The notes below the pieces were generated by a model. That model was not told the origin of the DNA and did no database searches. It saw only the letters and a list, made by a program, of their open reading frames with translations. 64,000 nucleotides of DNA from the NCBI GenBank assembly GCA_003260075.1, contig QLIY01000129.1, forward strand, positions 124,001-188,000, read 5' to 3'. This document shows, piece by piece, positions 1 through 13,603 of this stretch; the stretch's first letter is position 1, and every line of letters starts with the position of its first letter. Position numbers and translations under genes: made by a program. Origin of the DNA: Phallusia mammillata. Taxonomy: Eukaryota > Chordata > Ascidiacea > Phlebobranchia > Ascidiidae.

Positions 1-1383
1 TGCATTGTTTACCAATAGTCTACTCGGAAATGGGTCTAAATTTAACAGGAAGAAGGTTTATTTTATTGTTCCCCCCCCCCTGAAACACGGAACCGAAGCG
101 AACGTTTTTTTTACATTTTTTGCCTGAAGTCCGCTCGGAAATCTGTGAACAAGTAGAGCTACTAACACAAGAACTCATAACATACATAGTTTGCCAAATG
201 CCGATAGATGGCGTAAAGAGCACATTGAATTAACAGTGAGACTGGAATAAGGTTAGAGACTAAATTTAACATAAAGAAGGTTTTTAGGTTGATTTTATTG
301 TTATTGTTATTATGAAACCTTCCTAATAGTCCTAACCGTCAGCATTTTAACTCAATTTGTTTTACATTTTTGCAAATGCTTTTAGGCTACCTATCGGTAT
401 TTATTAAAATTTATCTGTTGCAAGTCCTTATGATATTAGCTCTAAGTCTCGCTAAAATGACGATGTTTCTAATATTTTCAGCCTTACTCAAATTGTGTTT
501 AACTTTAAATCCCAATATGGATGTTTTAAGGAAAATTAACAAGTAAGTTAGTAAAAACTTTTTGTTTTCAAGGTCGGTGGATTTAATTTACCTACGTTTG
601 ATAGCCATTCCTCATTGTGACGTAGTTCACGCTTGTGAACTGTATTTTTTTATTCGGATGTCTGCCAAAAGTTGAGAAACTACTTCCTGATTCTGCGAAA
701 ATTTGAGATTTTGCTGATCTAAAAACAGTTTAAGATGGTGAAAACAAGTTTACTGGTTTTAAAATGCAAAATACATCGACATTTATCGTGTGTTTAAAAT
801 GATAATTTCTGAGAACAAAGTTGACATTAAATGTCAAACTGCAAACTTACCGAAAGCCTAAAAAAAACGGTTTAATTTGATATGAAATTTTGAAATAACC
901 GTCCTAATTAAACAAGTTATAAGGGAAGTTAATGTGTTTCCTACAAATATTTTTATATCGCAATGTACCTTAACCTTTATTCGAATGCAGTGGGACCAAT
1001 ACGAACATTTTAAATCGCTTTGTTACATTTAAATGCTCAAAGACCTGTTTTTTTCAATTTTCTACAACATTTTAGCCTCTATAGAAATAATGCCTGAATT
1101 CTGCTTGAGACTAATTAAGCAAAACTTTGAGGGTTAGGGGAAATTTTTTTTTTGTTGTAAGTGAAATAGGTTTACTTACTCTTTTATTATGTCCCGATTT
1201 TGACGTTTAAGCACGTCTTGTCCAAAATATGCTGACTTTTTGCTGATCTAAGAGCAGTTAAATGGAAATAAGGCATGCTTAAACAGAGTTTTTAAAATAT
1301 ATATCTGTTAATATATATAGAGTAACTGCCTTAGAAATGCAACATAAACTAATCACGAAAAGCTAGCAAAAATTTACAAAAAG

Positions 1384-2109
1384 TATGCTTATTATGGGTT
1401 ACCTGGTCTCCCGAAAACTTTGCTTCGTATGTGTCAAACATCGCGAATAGTAGAAATAATGTCACTGTAACCTTTATGCCCGCACTTTTCATGTCTATGA
1501 ATATCATTATTCCCCAAAACAGTCTCGAAAGTTGTCGGACGTATTAACGACTCGTCTGATTTTCGAGCTTTTAAGTCGATTTTTAGCACAACAAGCTGAG
1601 AAAATATGTGTCTTTGTTTCAGAAAACAGTTTTTACAACGGAAAGCTAACAAGTAAAAAATGATATCGTTTGTGCAAAGCAGGAAACGTAAATATTTCCT
1701 TTGTTTAACTGCGGTGAAACTTTCCCTAAAACAATTAAATATCAGCCCCCCCCCCCTATGCTTATTATGGGTTACCTGGTCTCCCAAAAACTTTGCTTCG
1801 TATGTGTCAAACATCGCGAATAGAATAAATAATGTTACGGCAACATTTATGCCCGCTCTTTTCATGTTGATCAATATCGTCACTCCCCAAAACAGTTTCG
1901 AATGTTGTTGGTCGTATTACTAACTGATTTTCAAGATTTTAAGTCGATTTTTAGCACAACAAGCTGAGAACATATGTGTCTTTGTTTTAGAAAAAAGTTT
2001 TTGAGAAGCGAAAGCTAACATGTGAATAAAAATGATGACATGTGAATAAAAATGTAAATATTTCCTTTGTTTTACTGCGGTGAAACTTTCCCTAAAACAA
2101 TTAAATATT
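1384..2109. repeat. Direct duplication joined by poly-C
   Basis: The block at 1384-1743 starts TATGCTTATTATGGGTTACC and ends in CTAAAACAATTAAATAT. It is followed by a C run at 1746-1756, then by a second copy from 1757 to about 2109 with the same start and end. The copies differ by scattered substitutions and small indels. The homopolymer sits exactly between them. Confidence 0.9.
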
Positions 2110-2550
2110 ACTGAGGGTTTCGCGTTAATAATACAGGGAGCTGTCCCTGTCAAAAAAAAAACAGCTGGTTCAATTGCTTTGAACTGAACACAGTGCACAC
2201 TGTTTCGACCTGTATGGTCTCATCCATGCAGCTGGTGACGAGAGATATGACCAGTGCAGCTATCCAACGGCACTCTTTGTTTATGTTTGTTTGGAGTAAC
2301 AGGCTAAAAAGTCATACCTCACAAATTCTGTTCAATGCCACAACTGGGCAAAAACCACAAGAAAACTTGTTTACAGCAACTGCTTGGGAACTAAATTGAT
2401 TTTGGCTCAGTGTCACTATTTCAATTGTTTTACCTATAACTTTTTTTTAACTCGGTGCTCGGTTTAAAGCGTTGTTTAAAATAATCTGTTTAGAGAAATT
2501 TGTATTTTATCCTTAATCTTTGAAGAACCTGATCGATTTTTATTCATGAC

Positions 2551-3021
2551 CAGGGTTCACCAAACTTTTTCACTGCGGGCCGGATGAGTGATAGCAATGA
2601 TTAGCGCGGGCCGCATATCTTATGCCCTACCAAACGAGGCAATTTTTGTATGGGCGCCAAGTTATGGTCTTTCACCAATTCTATTCAAAAACTGGTCTTG
2701 CGACTGTTAAACTGTATAATTAGTCTCATCTTACGAGCAAAGCTTGTATATTACGCCACAAGTGACAAAAGAAGCCAATTGTTTGCGCACAATTAACACT
2801 TCTGTTACGTAACAAACTGGCTTTGGGTCAACCCTGGGCGTTAAAATCCTATGAAACGCGGTAGTATTAATTCTGAATATCCCCACAGNCCCACAAAAAA
2901 ACTTTTGTAAGGAGTAGATTAACTTCCAATGTTACAAAGTTATTAATACAACTTGGCAACCTAAAAATGTGGTCGCGGGCCGGATGAAATGACCTCGTGG
3001 GCCGTAGTTTGGTGACCCCTG
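2551..3021. mobile_element. hAT-like non-autonomous element (CAGGGNTCACCAAACT family)
   Basis: The element starts CAGGGTTCACCAAACT and ends AGTTTGGTGACCCCTG, which are imperfect terminal inverted repeats. It is flanked by a perfect 8-base target duplication TTCATGAC (2543-2550 and 3022-3029). Eight-base duplications and CAG-type ends are hallmarks of hAT transposons. No transposase ORF is present. A second member lies at 43600-44064. Confidence 0.88.
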
Positions 3022-3830
3022 TTCATGACAAATATGCTGTTTAATTACCTTCCCAGTTTAGTTTTTAATTATCGCTTTGTTACGATTAATTAATACCTGC
3101 TAATGTCTCAGGGGGTTGTTCTTGTAACAAAGCGTTTATATTGGCAAATTAATTGTTTATCGTGCATAATTTCTCGCATGACTGTTCAAAAATCTCACAA
3201 CATTACCGAAATCTCTAATATCGTAATGAATTGCTGTGAATTTTTCGATGCAGTTAACCCTCTTTTTATTTTGGACCCGATATATTTTTTAAGTCACATA
3301 AAAGCTTTATCGGTTATTTCCATATGAAGGACTTGTGCTAAAAGTCGCATTTGGCCAATCACTTCCCCCCCCCCTTTGTAAGGAGTAGATTAACTTCCAA
3401 TGTTACAAAGTTATTAATACAACTTGGCAACCTAAAAATGTGGTCGCGGGCCGGATGAAATGACCTCGTGGGCCGTAGTTTGGTGACCCCTGTTCATGAC
3501 AAATATGCTGTTTAATTACCTTCCCAGTTTAGTTTTTAATTATCGCTTTGTTACGATTAATTAATACCTGCTAATGTCTCAGAGGGTTGTTCTTGTCACA
3601 AAGCGTTTAAATTGGCAAATTAATTGTTTATCGTGCAAATTTCTCGCATGACTGTTCAAAAATCTCACAACATTACCAAAATCTCTAATATCGTAATAAA
3701 TTGCTGTGAAATTTTCGATGCAGTCAACCCTCTTTTACTTTGGAACCGATAATCTTTAAGTCACATAAAAGCTTTATTGTTTATTTCCATTTTATGGATT
3801 TGTGCTAAAAGTCGCATTTGGCCAATCACT
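2904..3830. repeat. Direct duplication joined by poly-C
   Basis: The sequence from 2904 (TTTGTAAGGAGTAGATTAAC) to 3364 (ending GGCCAATCACT) is repeated from 3375 to about 3830, with a 10-base C run at 3365-3374 between the copies. The second copy therefore repeats the right end and the target duplication of the hAT-like element. Substitutions are scattered through the copy. Confidence 0.9.
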
Positions 3831-4179
3831 GTGAGAATCAAGTCAAGAAAAATGTTTAAGAAAATTTTGTTGTCTGGTCCTGTTAAGTAACAACTATTCT
3901 AATAACTTATTTCTAGTTTACAAAGACAAGACCTACAGGTCAATGACATTGCCATCTGTTTGTTACTGCCTTAACTTAACCTAAAAGTTCTGGGTTATTC
4001 TTAATCTGAACCAAACGTGTCTCTCGAAACAATTCTCTACATGTTTTGATTTTATTAAAAACTCACATTATACAAATTTTCAGATTTGAATTCCATCGCT
4101 TTTAAATTACATTTTACAATTTGATTTGTTGATTGAAATTAAATTGTTGTGAGTTCACGTTTTTACTCTTTGTTGCTTC

Positions 4180-5020
4180 TTAACCCTTTCTTCCCTTTCT
4201 CCATTTCTTCTTAGAGCTCTTTGAACTCTTCGAACTCTTGGAACTTTTTGAACTCTTTGAACTCTTCGACTTTTTGGAACTTTTCGACTTTTTGGAACTT
4301 TTTGAACTCTTGGAGGATTTTGAGCTTTTGGAGTGCGGTGAATGATGGGGCTTTGGTGAATGTGGACTCGGTCGTTCGGGTCTGGGTTTTGGTTTTTGGG
4401 GCTTAGATGGCTGCGTCAACATAAAATAATTAATTATTTGGCCTCTGTTGAACAAATACAAAACAAATCCTGAAATTCTATTTTTAAATATCGGGATTTT
4501 TACAACAAGTGTGGTGTTTTATAATAAACTGTTTCTGCCGCAGGCATAATGTATCAACGAATTTTAAGCTCTTCCAGCAGTCTTTGTTATAATATCACCT
4601 TCATTATCGTAACGACATAAAATGAAAACGTGTTTGGAAATTTGTGACTTTGTGCATGTGTTGTCGCGTTGGTAATTATTACATGGTTATTTGTAGAGGT
4701 GTGAGAGTCTAATTTGTGCCGCAATAGGCAATATTTACCTTATTTCCACCACCACATTTTCTGTTCTTGCATCCCCCACCTGTACCTCCGCCGCCTCCTC
4801 CGACCTGAAAGTGATAACACACACTGGTTAAAATACGTTCACTAAAATTGCGGCTTCATAGGTTGCTGTTTGTAGTGGGTTCACTAATTCGGTCGTTTAA
4901 TTTTACGCATTCTTTTGAAATTGCAGCGATTGTTTTTGAATGGAAACTTTTTAAGGTTTTATGTTTGTTATTTTATTATGGCAATTCCATCGCGGCAATT
5001 TCATCGTGGTAACTTTATCG

Positions 5021-5087
<67 letters not shown>

Positions 5088-8000
5088 TCGTGCGGTTTTG
5101 CTGCATTGCAGGTACAGGTTTAACGGTAACACTGATGTAACTTTTACGCTTTTTTTACAATGAAATGACTGCAAAAATAAATAAATGCAGACCACAATTA
5201 AAGTTATGATTATTAAATCGAAATTTGTACTGTCTGGCGAACAAAAAGTAATGGTTTTTAAACAATTTGAGTATGTTAGCACCTGAATAAAAGATAAAAG
5301 ACGTTTTAACTCATGTGCTTTGTGCTCAATATTCGTTTCATATTTAAATGATTTGCAACACTGTAATATTATCATGTTATGTGTTGTACCTGGATCTGAC
5401 TCTGTCCCTGGGATTGAATGCCTCCACCGCCAACTGATACCTAAAAAAGGAAAAGTCATTGCTGTTATTTTTTATGTACAGGTTTGGGTAAAGTTTGAAC
5501 GTAACAAGCATTTTCTCAAACCAACTTTAACTCAATCTGATTTTTGAAAGTCGAAGGCAAATCTAATTTTCGTGTCAAATTCAAGCATGTAATTAAAAAA
5601 TGGGTATAAGCCGGGTTTCGGACCCCCCCCCCCATTATTTGGCCTCTGTTGAACAAATAATAAACAGAAGCTGTAATTCTATTACAATGTATTAGAATTT
5701 TTACATACTGGAGTAGTATTTTATGTCCTACCACTTAGACTTTGTGCTTGTTAATTATAACATAGTTTTTTTGTATTTAAGTTATTGCTGCCAGGCATAA
5801 TCAATCAAGTTTATAGAGCTCTTCTGGCAAAGTATTTTATTCCGACGTTTCGTCCTATACATGTAGCCATTAGGGTCAAAACATCGGAATAAAAATACAT
5901 TTGCCAAAAGTGCTTTTTCAACTTGATGATTGTTTGTAGAGGTGTGGGAATGTGATTTTTGCTGCAATAAGCAATATTTACCTTATTTCCACCTCCACAT
6001 TTTCTGTTCTTGCATCCACCACCAGTTCCGCCGCCGCCTCCTCCGACCTGAAAGTGATAACACAGACTATGATTAAAATGTGTTCACTGAAATTGGTTTC
6101 ATAGGTTGCTGTTTGTGGTCGGTCCGCCAAAAAACGGGCCGGAACTTACACTCTGTGTCAGTATTTTTTAAAATCAATTTAACTAGCTAAGTAGCTAGTT
6201 GCTGGACCTGACCTAATGTCAAACGGCCCGTAAACGCCGTGTTTAAGACCAATTGTCTATTGTGTTTGTTGTCTTGGTCTTTCCTAAGGCTTTAATGTAA
6301 TGTAGGCTATAGGCTTGTCAATTAAATTTTCTGGCCTAAACGGGCTTCTAAATGAAGACCTGGGTTCGAGCTGGGTTCGGACTCCAATTTTAGGCCCGTT
6401 TACAACTCTGTTACAGCGATTGTTTTTCAATGGCAACTTTTAAACATATTATGTTAAGTGGTCATTTTATTGTCAAAATTGGTACTGTGTGACCAACAAA
6501 GTAATGGTTTTTAAACAATTTGAGGATGTTAGCACCTGATTAAAAGATAAAGACGTTTAACTCTAGGCGTATAATTTTGTGTTTTTGACTCAATCATCAT
6601 TTCGTAATTAAATGATTTGCAACACTGTAATATTATCATGTTATGTGTTGTACCTGGATCTGACTTTGTCCCTGGGATTGAATGCCTCCACCGCCAACTG
6701 ATACCTAAAAAAGTCATTTGCTGTTATTTTTTATGTACAGGTTTGGGTAAAGTTTGAACGTAACAAGCATTTTCTGAACCGACTTTACCTCAATCTGATT
6801 TTTGAAAGTTTAAGGCAAATCTAATTTTCGTGTCAAATTCAAGCATGTAATTAAAAATAGGTATAAGCCGGGTTTCGGACTTCAACGTGTTTGAGACAGC
6901 TAGAAATGGATCGGCTCAAAACAGCTATGTTATTTAACTTTTATACAGATTTATAGTAACGAAATGATACTTCTTGTGTTGGAGAAACGTGTTGGAGAAA
7001 TTTAGTAAAAAAACCTAGTGCATACCTGATGTTGGTTTTGAACCTGGCTGAAATAACGTCCGTAGCTCTGTAATAAAAGATTCAAATTATTCCCTTTTGC
7101 CATAGTTACAGTTAGTAAAAAAAGCTTGCCGGAAATATTACGTTCAGGCACAAAAGCCTTAGTTTACATTATATTCATACCATTTGTTGCTGTTTCTGAC
7201 TTTGAACACTGTGTCCTCCTGCGTTGACCTAAAAATAATGTTTAATGTTGTTGTGAGAAAAATCCCCCCCCCCTTTACATTATATTCATACCATTTGTTG
7301 CTGTTTCTGACTTTGAACACTATGTCCTCCTGCGTTGACCTAAAAACAATGTTTAATGTTGTTGTGAGAAAAATATGATTTAGCAGCGGCTTGCTAAACC
7401 ATAGGCTATTGCTGTACGCCAGTGATTCTCAAACCGTATGCCGCGGCACGCTGGTGTAACAAAATTTAGTTTGGTAATGCGCCGCATGCCTAAAAAGTTA
7501 GAGAACCACTGCTACAAGCAGTGTATACGTACGCGTTTTGCGGCGACGTTACGCCTGCAGTTTTATGGTTGGGTGAAACAATTTTGTGTGAATAAAAAAC
7601 ATTGTTGTAGTAATCCACAATAGAAAAACCCTTGATGTTTTAAGATTTACCAACACTTCTCCGTACAGAGCAAAATTATCAAAGCAAAAACTGTAAAAAA
7701 TGATGGCACAAAGTGAGAAGCTTGAATTTTGGTCCGAAACTTATAGATAAGATCAATATAAATATACAGGACGTTCTAATATCCCTTACCTGTTGTTGGG
7801 TCTGTCCCTGGCTAGCATAACGACCGTTGCTCTGTAAAAAAAATCCGTCATTGTATTGCCAAGTTTGCAAATTTTTTTTAATAATAAACGTTTGCAGAAA
7901 ACTGGTTCAGTTAACAGTAATCTTACCACTTGAGCTTGTTTCTGACTTTGTACGCTGCTGCCACCGCCAAAGTTCACCTAAAAATGATTAAGTTTTAATG

Positions 8001-11000
8001 CTGAAAACATGAATCGTAGTCTGAATGACTTTTGATACCAGAGTTGTAAACGGGCCTGAAATTGGAGCCCGAACCCGAATCGTTTTTGAGAAGCCCGTTT
8101 TGACCCGAAAGTTTGATTGACACGCCTATAAAGCCCCAGTTAAGACCAAGACAACAAACACAATAGGCAACAGTTCTTGAACAAGGAGTTTGACATTATA
8201 GGTCAGGTCAGGAAGCTGTTTGACATTAGGTTAGGTCAGGAAGTAGCCACTTAGCTGGTTAAATTTATTCAAAAAATACTGACACAGAGTGCAAAGTAAG
8301 ACCCGAATCGTTTTTTAAGAAACGTAAGCCCGAACCCCGCCAGGAAAGCCCGGCCCGAATTACAACCCTGATTGGCACTGTATTAGGATTTTGGGACACT
8401 TGTAAAGTTTGTGGTGATATCACCCAACACAACTCTGTGTGAAAAAGAGCATTAGACTTAAGGTTTTAGAGACTTAATTACCTGTTGTTGTGTTTGGCCT
8501 TGGCTTGAATAACCCCCCCCCCAATTTTACGGTTGTCCTTATTCTTGATTTCAAGTCGATGGCAACCCTGATTATAGGTCAGGTCAGGAAGCTGTTTAAC
8601 ATTAGGTTAGGTCAGGAAGTAGCCACTTAGCTAGTTAAATTTATTCCAAAAATACTGACACAGAGTGTAAAGTTAGGCCCGAATCAGGCTCGTTTTTTAA
8701 GAAACGTAAGCCCGAACCCCCCCCCCCCCCAAAAAGACTAATGGTTTGCAAAAACTGATTCAGTCAACTGGTTCAGTTAACAAAAATCTTACCACTTGAG
8801 CCTGTTTTTGACTTTGTACGCTGCGGCTGCCACCACCTATGTTGACCTAAAAACGATTAAGTTTTAATGTTTAAGTTAGGAATCGTGAATTTATAACCCC
8901 CCCCCCATTAGGATTTTGGGACACTTGTAAAGTTTGTGGTGATATCACCCAACAAAACTCTGTGTGAAAAAGAGCATTAGACTTAAAGAGTAGAGACTTA
9001 ATTACCTGTTGTTGTGTTTGGCCTTGGCTTGAATATCGACCGTTGCTCTGTGAAGACATTGTTTTTGTCAAAGTAATTATCGGTTAATAAACACTTAAAA
9101 AGACTTATGGTTTGCAAAAACTGATTCAGTCAACTGTTCTGTTAACTGTTAACAGTAATCTTACCACTTGAGCTTGTTTCTGACTTTGCACGCTGCTGCC
9201 GCCGCGGCCCAGGTTGACCTAAAAGTGAATGAGTTTCAATGCCAAAACAGAAATCTAGGATCTTGGGGTGCATGTAAGGTTTGTGGTGATATCACCAGTG
9301 CCATATTTAACATAACTCTGTCTGAATAGTGTAAAAATTGACTTAATTACCTGTTGTTGAGTTTGTCCTTGGCTTGAATAACGACCGTTGCTCTGTAAAG
9401 ACATTGTTTTCGTCAAGGTAATTATCAGTTAGTAAACACTTGTTCGGAGAAACTGGTTTAGTTAACAATAATCTTACCACTTGAGCTTGTTTTTGACTTT
9501 GTACGCTGCGGCTGCCACCGCCTATGTTGACCTAAAAACGATTAAGTTTTAATGGTAAAGTTAGGAATCGTGAATTTATAGAAACGATAACTAGAGTCTT
9601 GTAGTCTTAATTACCTGTTGTTGAGTCTGCCCTTGGCTTGAATAACGACCGTTACTCTGTAAAGAGAGATTATCAATTTAGTTTTGTTGTGTAGACTTAT
9701 TACATGATTTAGTTTGGACATTCACAAAGTGAACAAATGAAACATTCGATAAGCAGTGTAAAAATGTCACTAACAATGCCACAAGATGCGTTGTTACAGC
9801 CATGCGTTTCCGAACAAAGCGGTTATTTGTTTTAAAACGAAAAAATTGGCACTGCTTAATCTACCATCATTCTTACCACTTGAGTTTGTTTTTGACTTTG
9901 CGCTGAGACTCTGCTTCCCCCATAGCTGCTCTAAAAAAGACTTATCTGTAAATCCGATTGAATACTTTGCAAGCAAAGTCCGTTGTAATCGAATACAAAA
10001 CGGTCAAATAGGTGTTGTACCTGTTTTTGTGATTGAGAGCTGTGTGAGTACCCAAATCCATTATGGCTCTAAAAGAACAAAAAAACACCTGTTTATTGCT
10101 GCCCCCCCCCCCCTTGTGATTGAGAGCTGTGTGAGTACCCAAATCCATTATGGCTCTAAAACAACAAAAAAACACCTATTGCTGCTATAGAGCCCAATTA
10201 AACACATTTACACGTACCACTTGCTGCTGATGCTGTTCCTGCTTTTGATGCATGGCCCCATAGCTACTGTGAGAGCTCTATATAAAATTTGTATTTTGTT
10301 TATGGATTAATTGGATTTCCTTTAATTTTGCGAAAAAGTTTTCTAGTGACTTTTAAAGCAGCTTACTATCAAGCAAATATAAAAAAAATACAGAACAAAT
10401 AAAAGCAAGTTTAATGTTTGGCACTTTCCCCCCGTTTTCACAAACTAGAGTGTTATTTTAGTTTTAGGCCTTTTTGTAGCTTTGTATCTGATTGTTTTCT
10501 TTATCCATAAGACAACAAAAGGAAAACGAATACGATAAACACTATTTGGGTGTTGTACCTGTTGTTGTGATTGAGAGCTGTGTGAAAATCCATATCCATT
10601 GTGCGAGCTCGAGCTCTAAAAAGTACGGGGTGTTAACGTTCTGCATTGCGCTTTGTTAAACCCAGTGGTGGGATTCATCTTATTTTATTGTCAGCCGTTT
10701 CTTGATTTCAGCCGGTTCTGTTACAAAAAGTCCATTGACAGTAACCAGTAATGTCAACCGGTTCGCTGATCTCATAAAATTTAGTGAGACGGTTCTATAC
10801 AACCGGTGCGAACCGAACCCACCACTGGTTAAACCCTAACCTAAACAAGTGTTATTTGTCACTTTAAAAAACAAACAACAACACCGATAAAAAATAAAAC
10901 CCTTGATAACTTTAATTTGCATGAATCGAACAACAAAATATCTAAACATCGCCCGAGCATTTTTGTGAGTACAAACAATTTTAAGTAAACTTGCAACAAT

Positions 11001-13603
11001 TAAACACTAATTGTATATTCTACCTGTTGTTGCGACTGGGAATTAACAGAGTGTCCAAGTCCATTGTAACTCTGGAATAAAAGAAATGACACTAATTTAA
11101 CGCTACACTGAACCTCTCGTGCATGTGCATTGTTGCTATTGTTACGTACCGTTTGTTGTTGTTTTTGTTGCTGGTGCATTGAGCTATATCCATTGTGTGA
11201 TGACTGTACCTGTAAGCATTAAGGAAGTGTGTTTCAATTCTGTTCTGTGCCTTATTGTTTTAAACCTACATCTTGTTGTTAACTTTTTAAGTAATCGAGA
11301 TATGGCCAAACAAATACTCCAACCAACGCATTTGTGTTCAAAATCAAATGAATGACTGAACTAACACAAACCATCCCGTAACTTTGAGCAGGAGACACAA
11401 GGCATTTAACTACCCTAAACACATGAGAACAATTGACCAGGGGTTGGCACGCTAGGTGGTTTTTCATGGCACGCGAACCGATTTGCGTGCTTATATTAAA
11501 GTTACAATTTAAACTGTTATTATTAATATCTGCTGGTACGAACCACTATTCTTATTTGGAAAAACGTTGACACGCGAGGTCATTAACACATGGAAATAAC
11601 AAGTAAATTGGCAAGCGCCGCCTATAAGGTTGCCGCCCCCTGCAACCCCCCCCCCCAAGATAGTTTTAAGCAGTTTACAATCTGCAAAATGTGTTGAAGT
11701 ATAGCCCCCCCCCCCCTAAACGTTAAAAGGGTGTACAGTTTCAAAAAAGGTTGACAAGCACTGATCTAGAGATAGATTTACCTGGTGCTGTTGCTGGCTC
11801 TGTGTGGTCATAAGGTGATGAATGTTGTGGAGGTTGACTCGTACATGTACCTGGCTCTGATGTTGCGACTGGGACGAGAACCCTAAAAACAACAAGATAG
11901 TTTTAAGCAGTTTACAATCTGCAAAATGTGTTGAAGTATAATATAATGTACGTGACTACGTGCATTGACAGAAACCTTTTTGAATAGATATTTGGCTTCT
12001 TAAAGTGATCTAAAATATAGCTAAGGTGAAGAAAAAAGATGATTTTTATGTTCACAGTCAAGTAACGCGGCTTAATGAACACATTTGCACAAGCCTAGAA
12101 AAGAGAAACCTCTGGTGCGACCGACAAATGCCAAAAGTTATGTGGACTCTTCCCCCCCCCCCCACAAGCCTAGAAAAGAGAAACCTCTGGTGCGACCGAC
12201 AAATGCAAAAGTTATGTGGACTCTTCACTCAGTTGTTACTGGTTAGCTATTGTTCTCCGCATAAAAATTGAAAATATTTTAGTTTTAAATCTCAAATCAC
12301 CTATATAATGCGGATCTGAGCTAAAACTGTTAGAAACAAATGAATCTTCCGGGGCAGCGCAGTAAAAATCAAGCACGATTTGATTTGACAAGTCGAGATA
12401 GAAATAATTAGCCCATATTGGACAGTTTAGCGGCAAATTTACAGTAGCCTATACTTTAAAAAACCAAAGCGAAAAATTCTTTTTCTTTGTTTTTAGGCCA
12501 TTTTAAACACTGACTTCGCACAATAATGCTTTAAATAAGCAACAATATAAATAAAGCAATGTTGGGCCTTGGTATTACCTCTCTTTCGTGCCTCATGGTC
12601 TTCATCGAACCGATCGCTCCATTTTTTGATGACCTGAAATAGACAATGTTTAACAGAGCAAATACTCTCTTATATAGCCTACAACAGCATACAATACATG
12701 GTTAACGTTTTGAATATTATAGTACCGTGACTTTACATTTTGGCATAAAAATAACTAATTTAAGAATTAGAACTAATGAAATGTGTTACACCAGTGGTCG
12801 GCAACTGCCGGTCCGCGGCCCGGTACCGGTCTTCGAGGAGTTCGTTACCGGTATACTTTGTCAGGTTTGAATGCTTTGTCCATGTATCCCAGGGATGATG
12901 AACTAATTTAGGCGTTTTCATTGCTAAATATTTGTTGTTGTTTTTGTAAGTCGGTCAGTGATAAAATTTTAGTTTTAAAAACGGTCTGCATTAAAAAAAG
13001 TTGCCGACCCCTGCGTTACACAACGTTTAGGCTGCTATTTGTTACACTATTAATACCTTCTAGCGGCAAACAAGATAGGTAAAAAGTTTGGGAACGCAAA
13101 TGTAGTTTCAATTTACGCCATTTTTGTTTTAACACATCCGCTGTAGGCCTACGCAGTATGTTCCTATTGTAAAATATAGTTTGTTAAAAAAAAACATTGA
13201 GTTTATTATGTTCAAGTAAGCGCAAACTAATGTGTTTCAAGTAAGCGCAAATTTGATAGGTTTATAACGTGATTGTTTGCATTTTCCCACTAGCCATCGA
13301 AACTTTCCCCCCCCCCAGGCCTACGCAGTATGTTCCTATTGTAAAATATAGTTTGTTAAAAAAACACATTGAGTTTATTATGTTCAAGTAAGCGCAAATT
13401 AATGTGTTTCAAGTAAGCGCAAATTTGATAGGTTTATAACGTGATTGGTTGCATTTTCCCACTAGCCATCGAAACTTGAGTGCCATTTTCAGCACCCTTT
13501 AGCTACCATGCACGTTTCGTGTATTCGGGGAGCACTGCAATCAACAAAAAAATCAACTTACTGATGCAAATTCTCTTTTTTCTTCGTCACTGATAAGTTC
13601 TCC

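Larger units (their letters stand above)
1..4179. other. Repeat-rich region without a recognised gene
   Basis: No ORF here resembles a known protein, and the longer ones lie inside duplicated blocks. The stretch holds three poly-C junctions (71-80, 1746-1756, 3365-3374), each followed by a copy of the sequence to its left, and one hAT-like element at 2551-3021. A single undetermined base lies at 2889. Apart from these repeats I see nothing that supports a gene. Confidence 0.6.

Noticed and set aside
1434-2198. Two minus-strand ORFs sharing FNCFRESFTAVKQRKYL
   Set aside because: They share sequence only because they lie in the two copies of a poly-C joined duplication. No family, splice or start evidence supports coding.
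4221-4406. Plus-strand ORF rich in N, S and F
   Set aside because: It is the antisense of the Ser-Lys-rich terminal exon, which has an acceptor and joins in phase to the upstream exons.
5001-5459. Open frame encoding a poly-glycine protein across the 66-base C tract
   Set aside because: The frame is open only because the homopolymer has no stops. It spans intron sequence between recognised micro-exons and has no homology.
7026-9930. CRISPR-like regular spacing of similar short units
   Set aside because: The repeated units are in-frame exons with splice borders in a eukaryotic gene, and the spacers are introns of uneven size.
11438-11763. Possible hAT-like element CAGGGGTTGGCACGC to GACAAGCACTG
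   Set aside because: Two C runs and a displaced copy of 11894-11941 lie inside, and there is no target duplication. The boundaries cannot be trusted.
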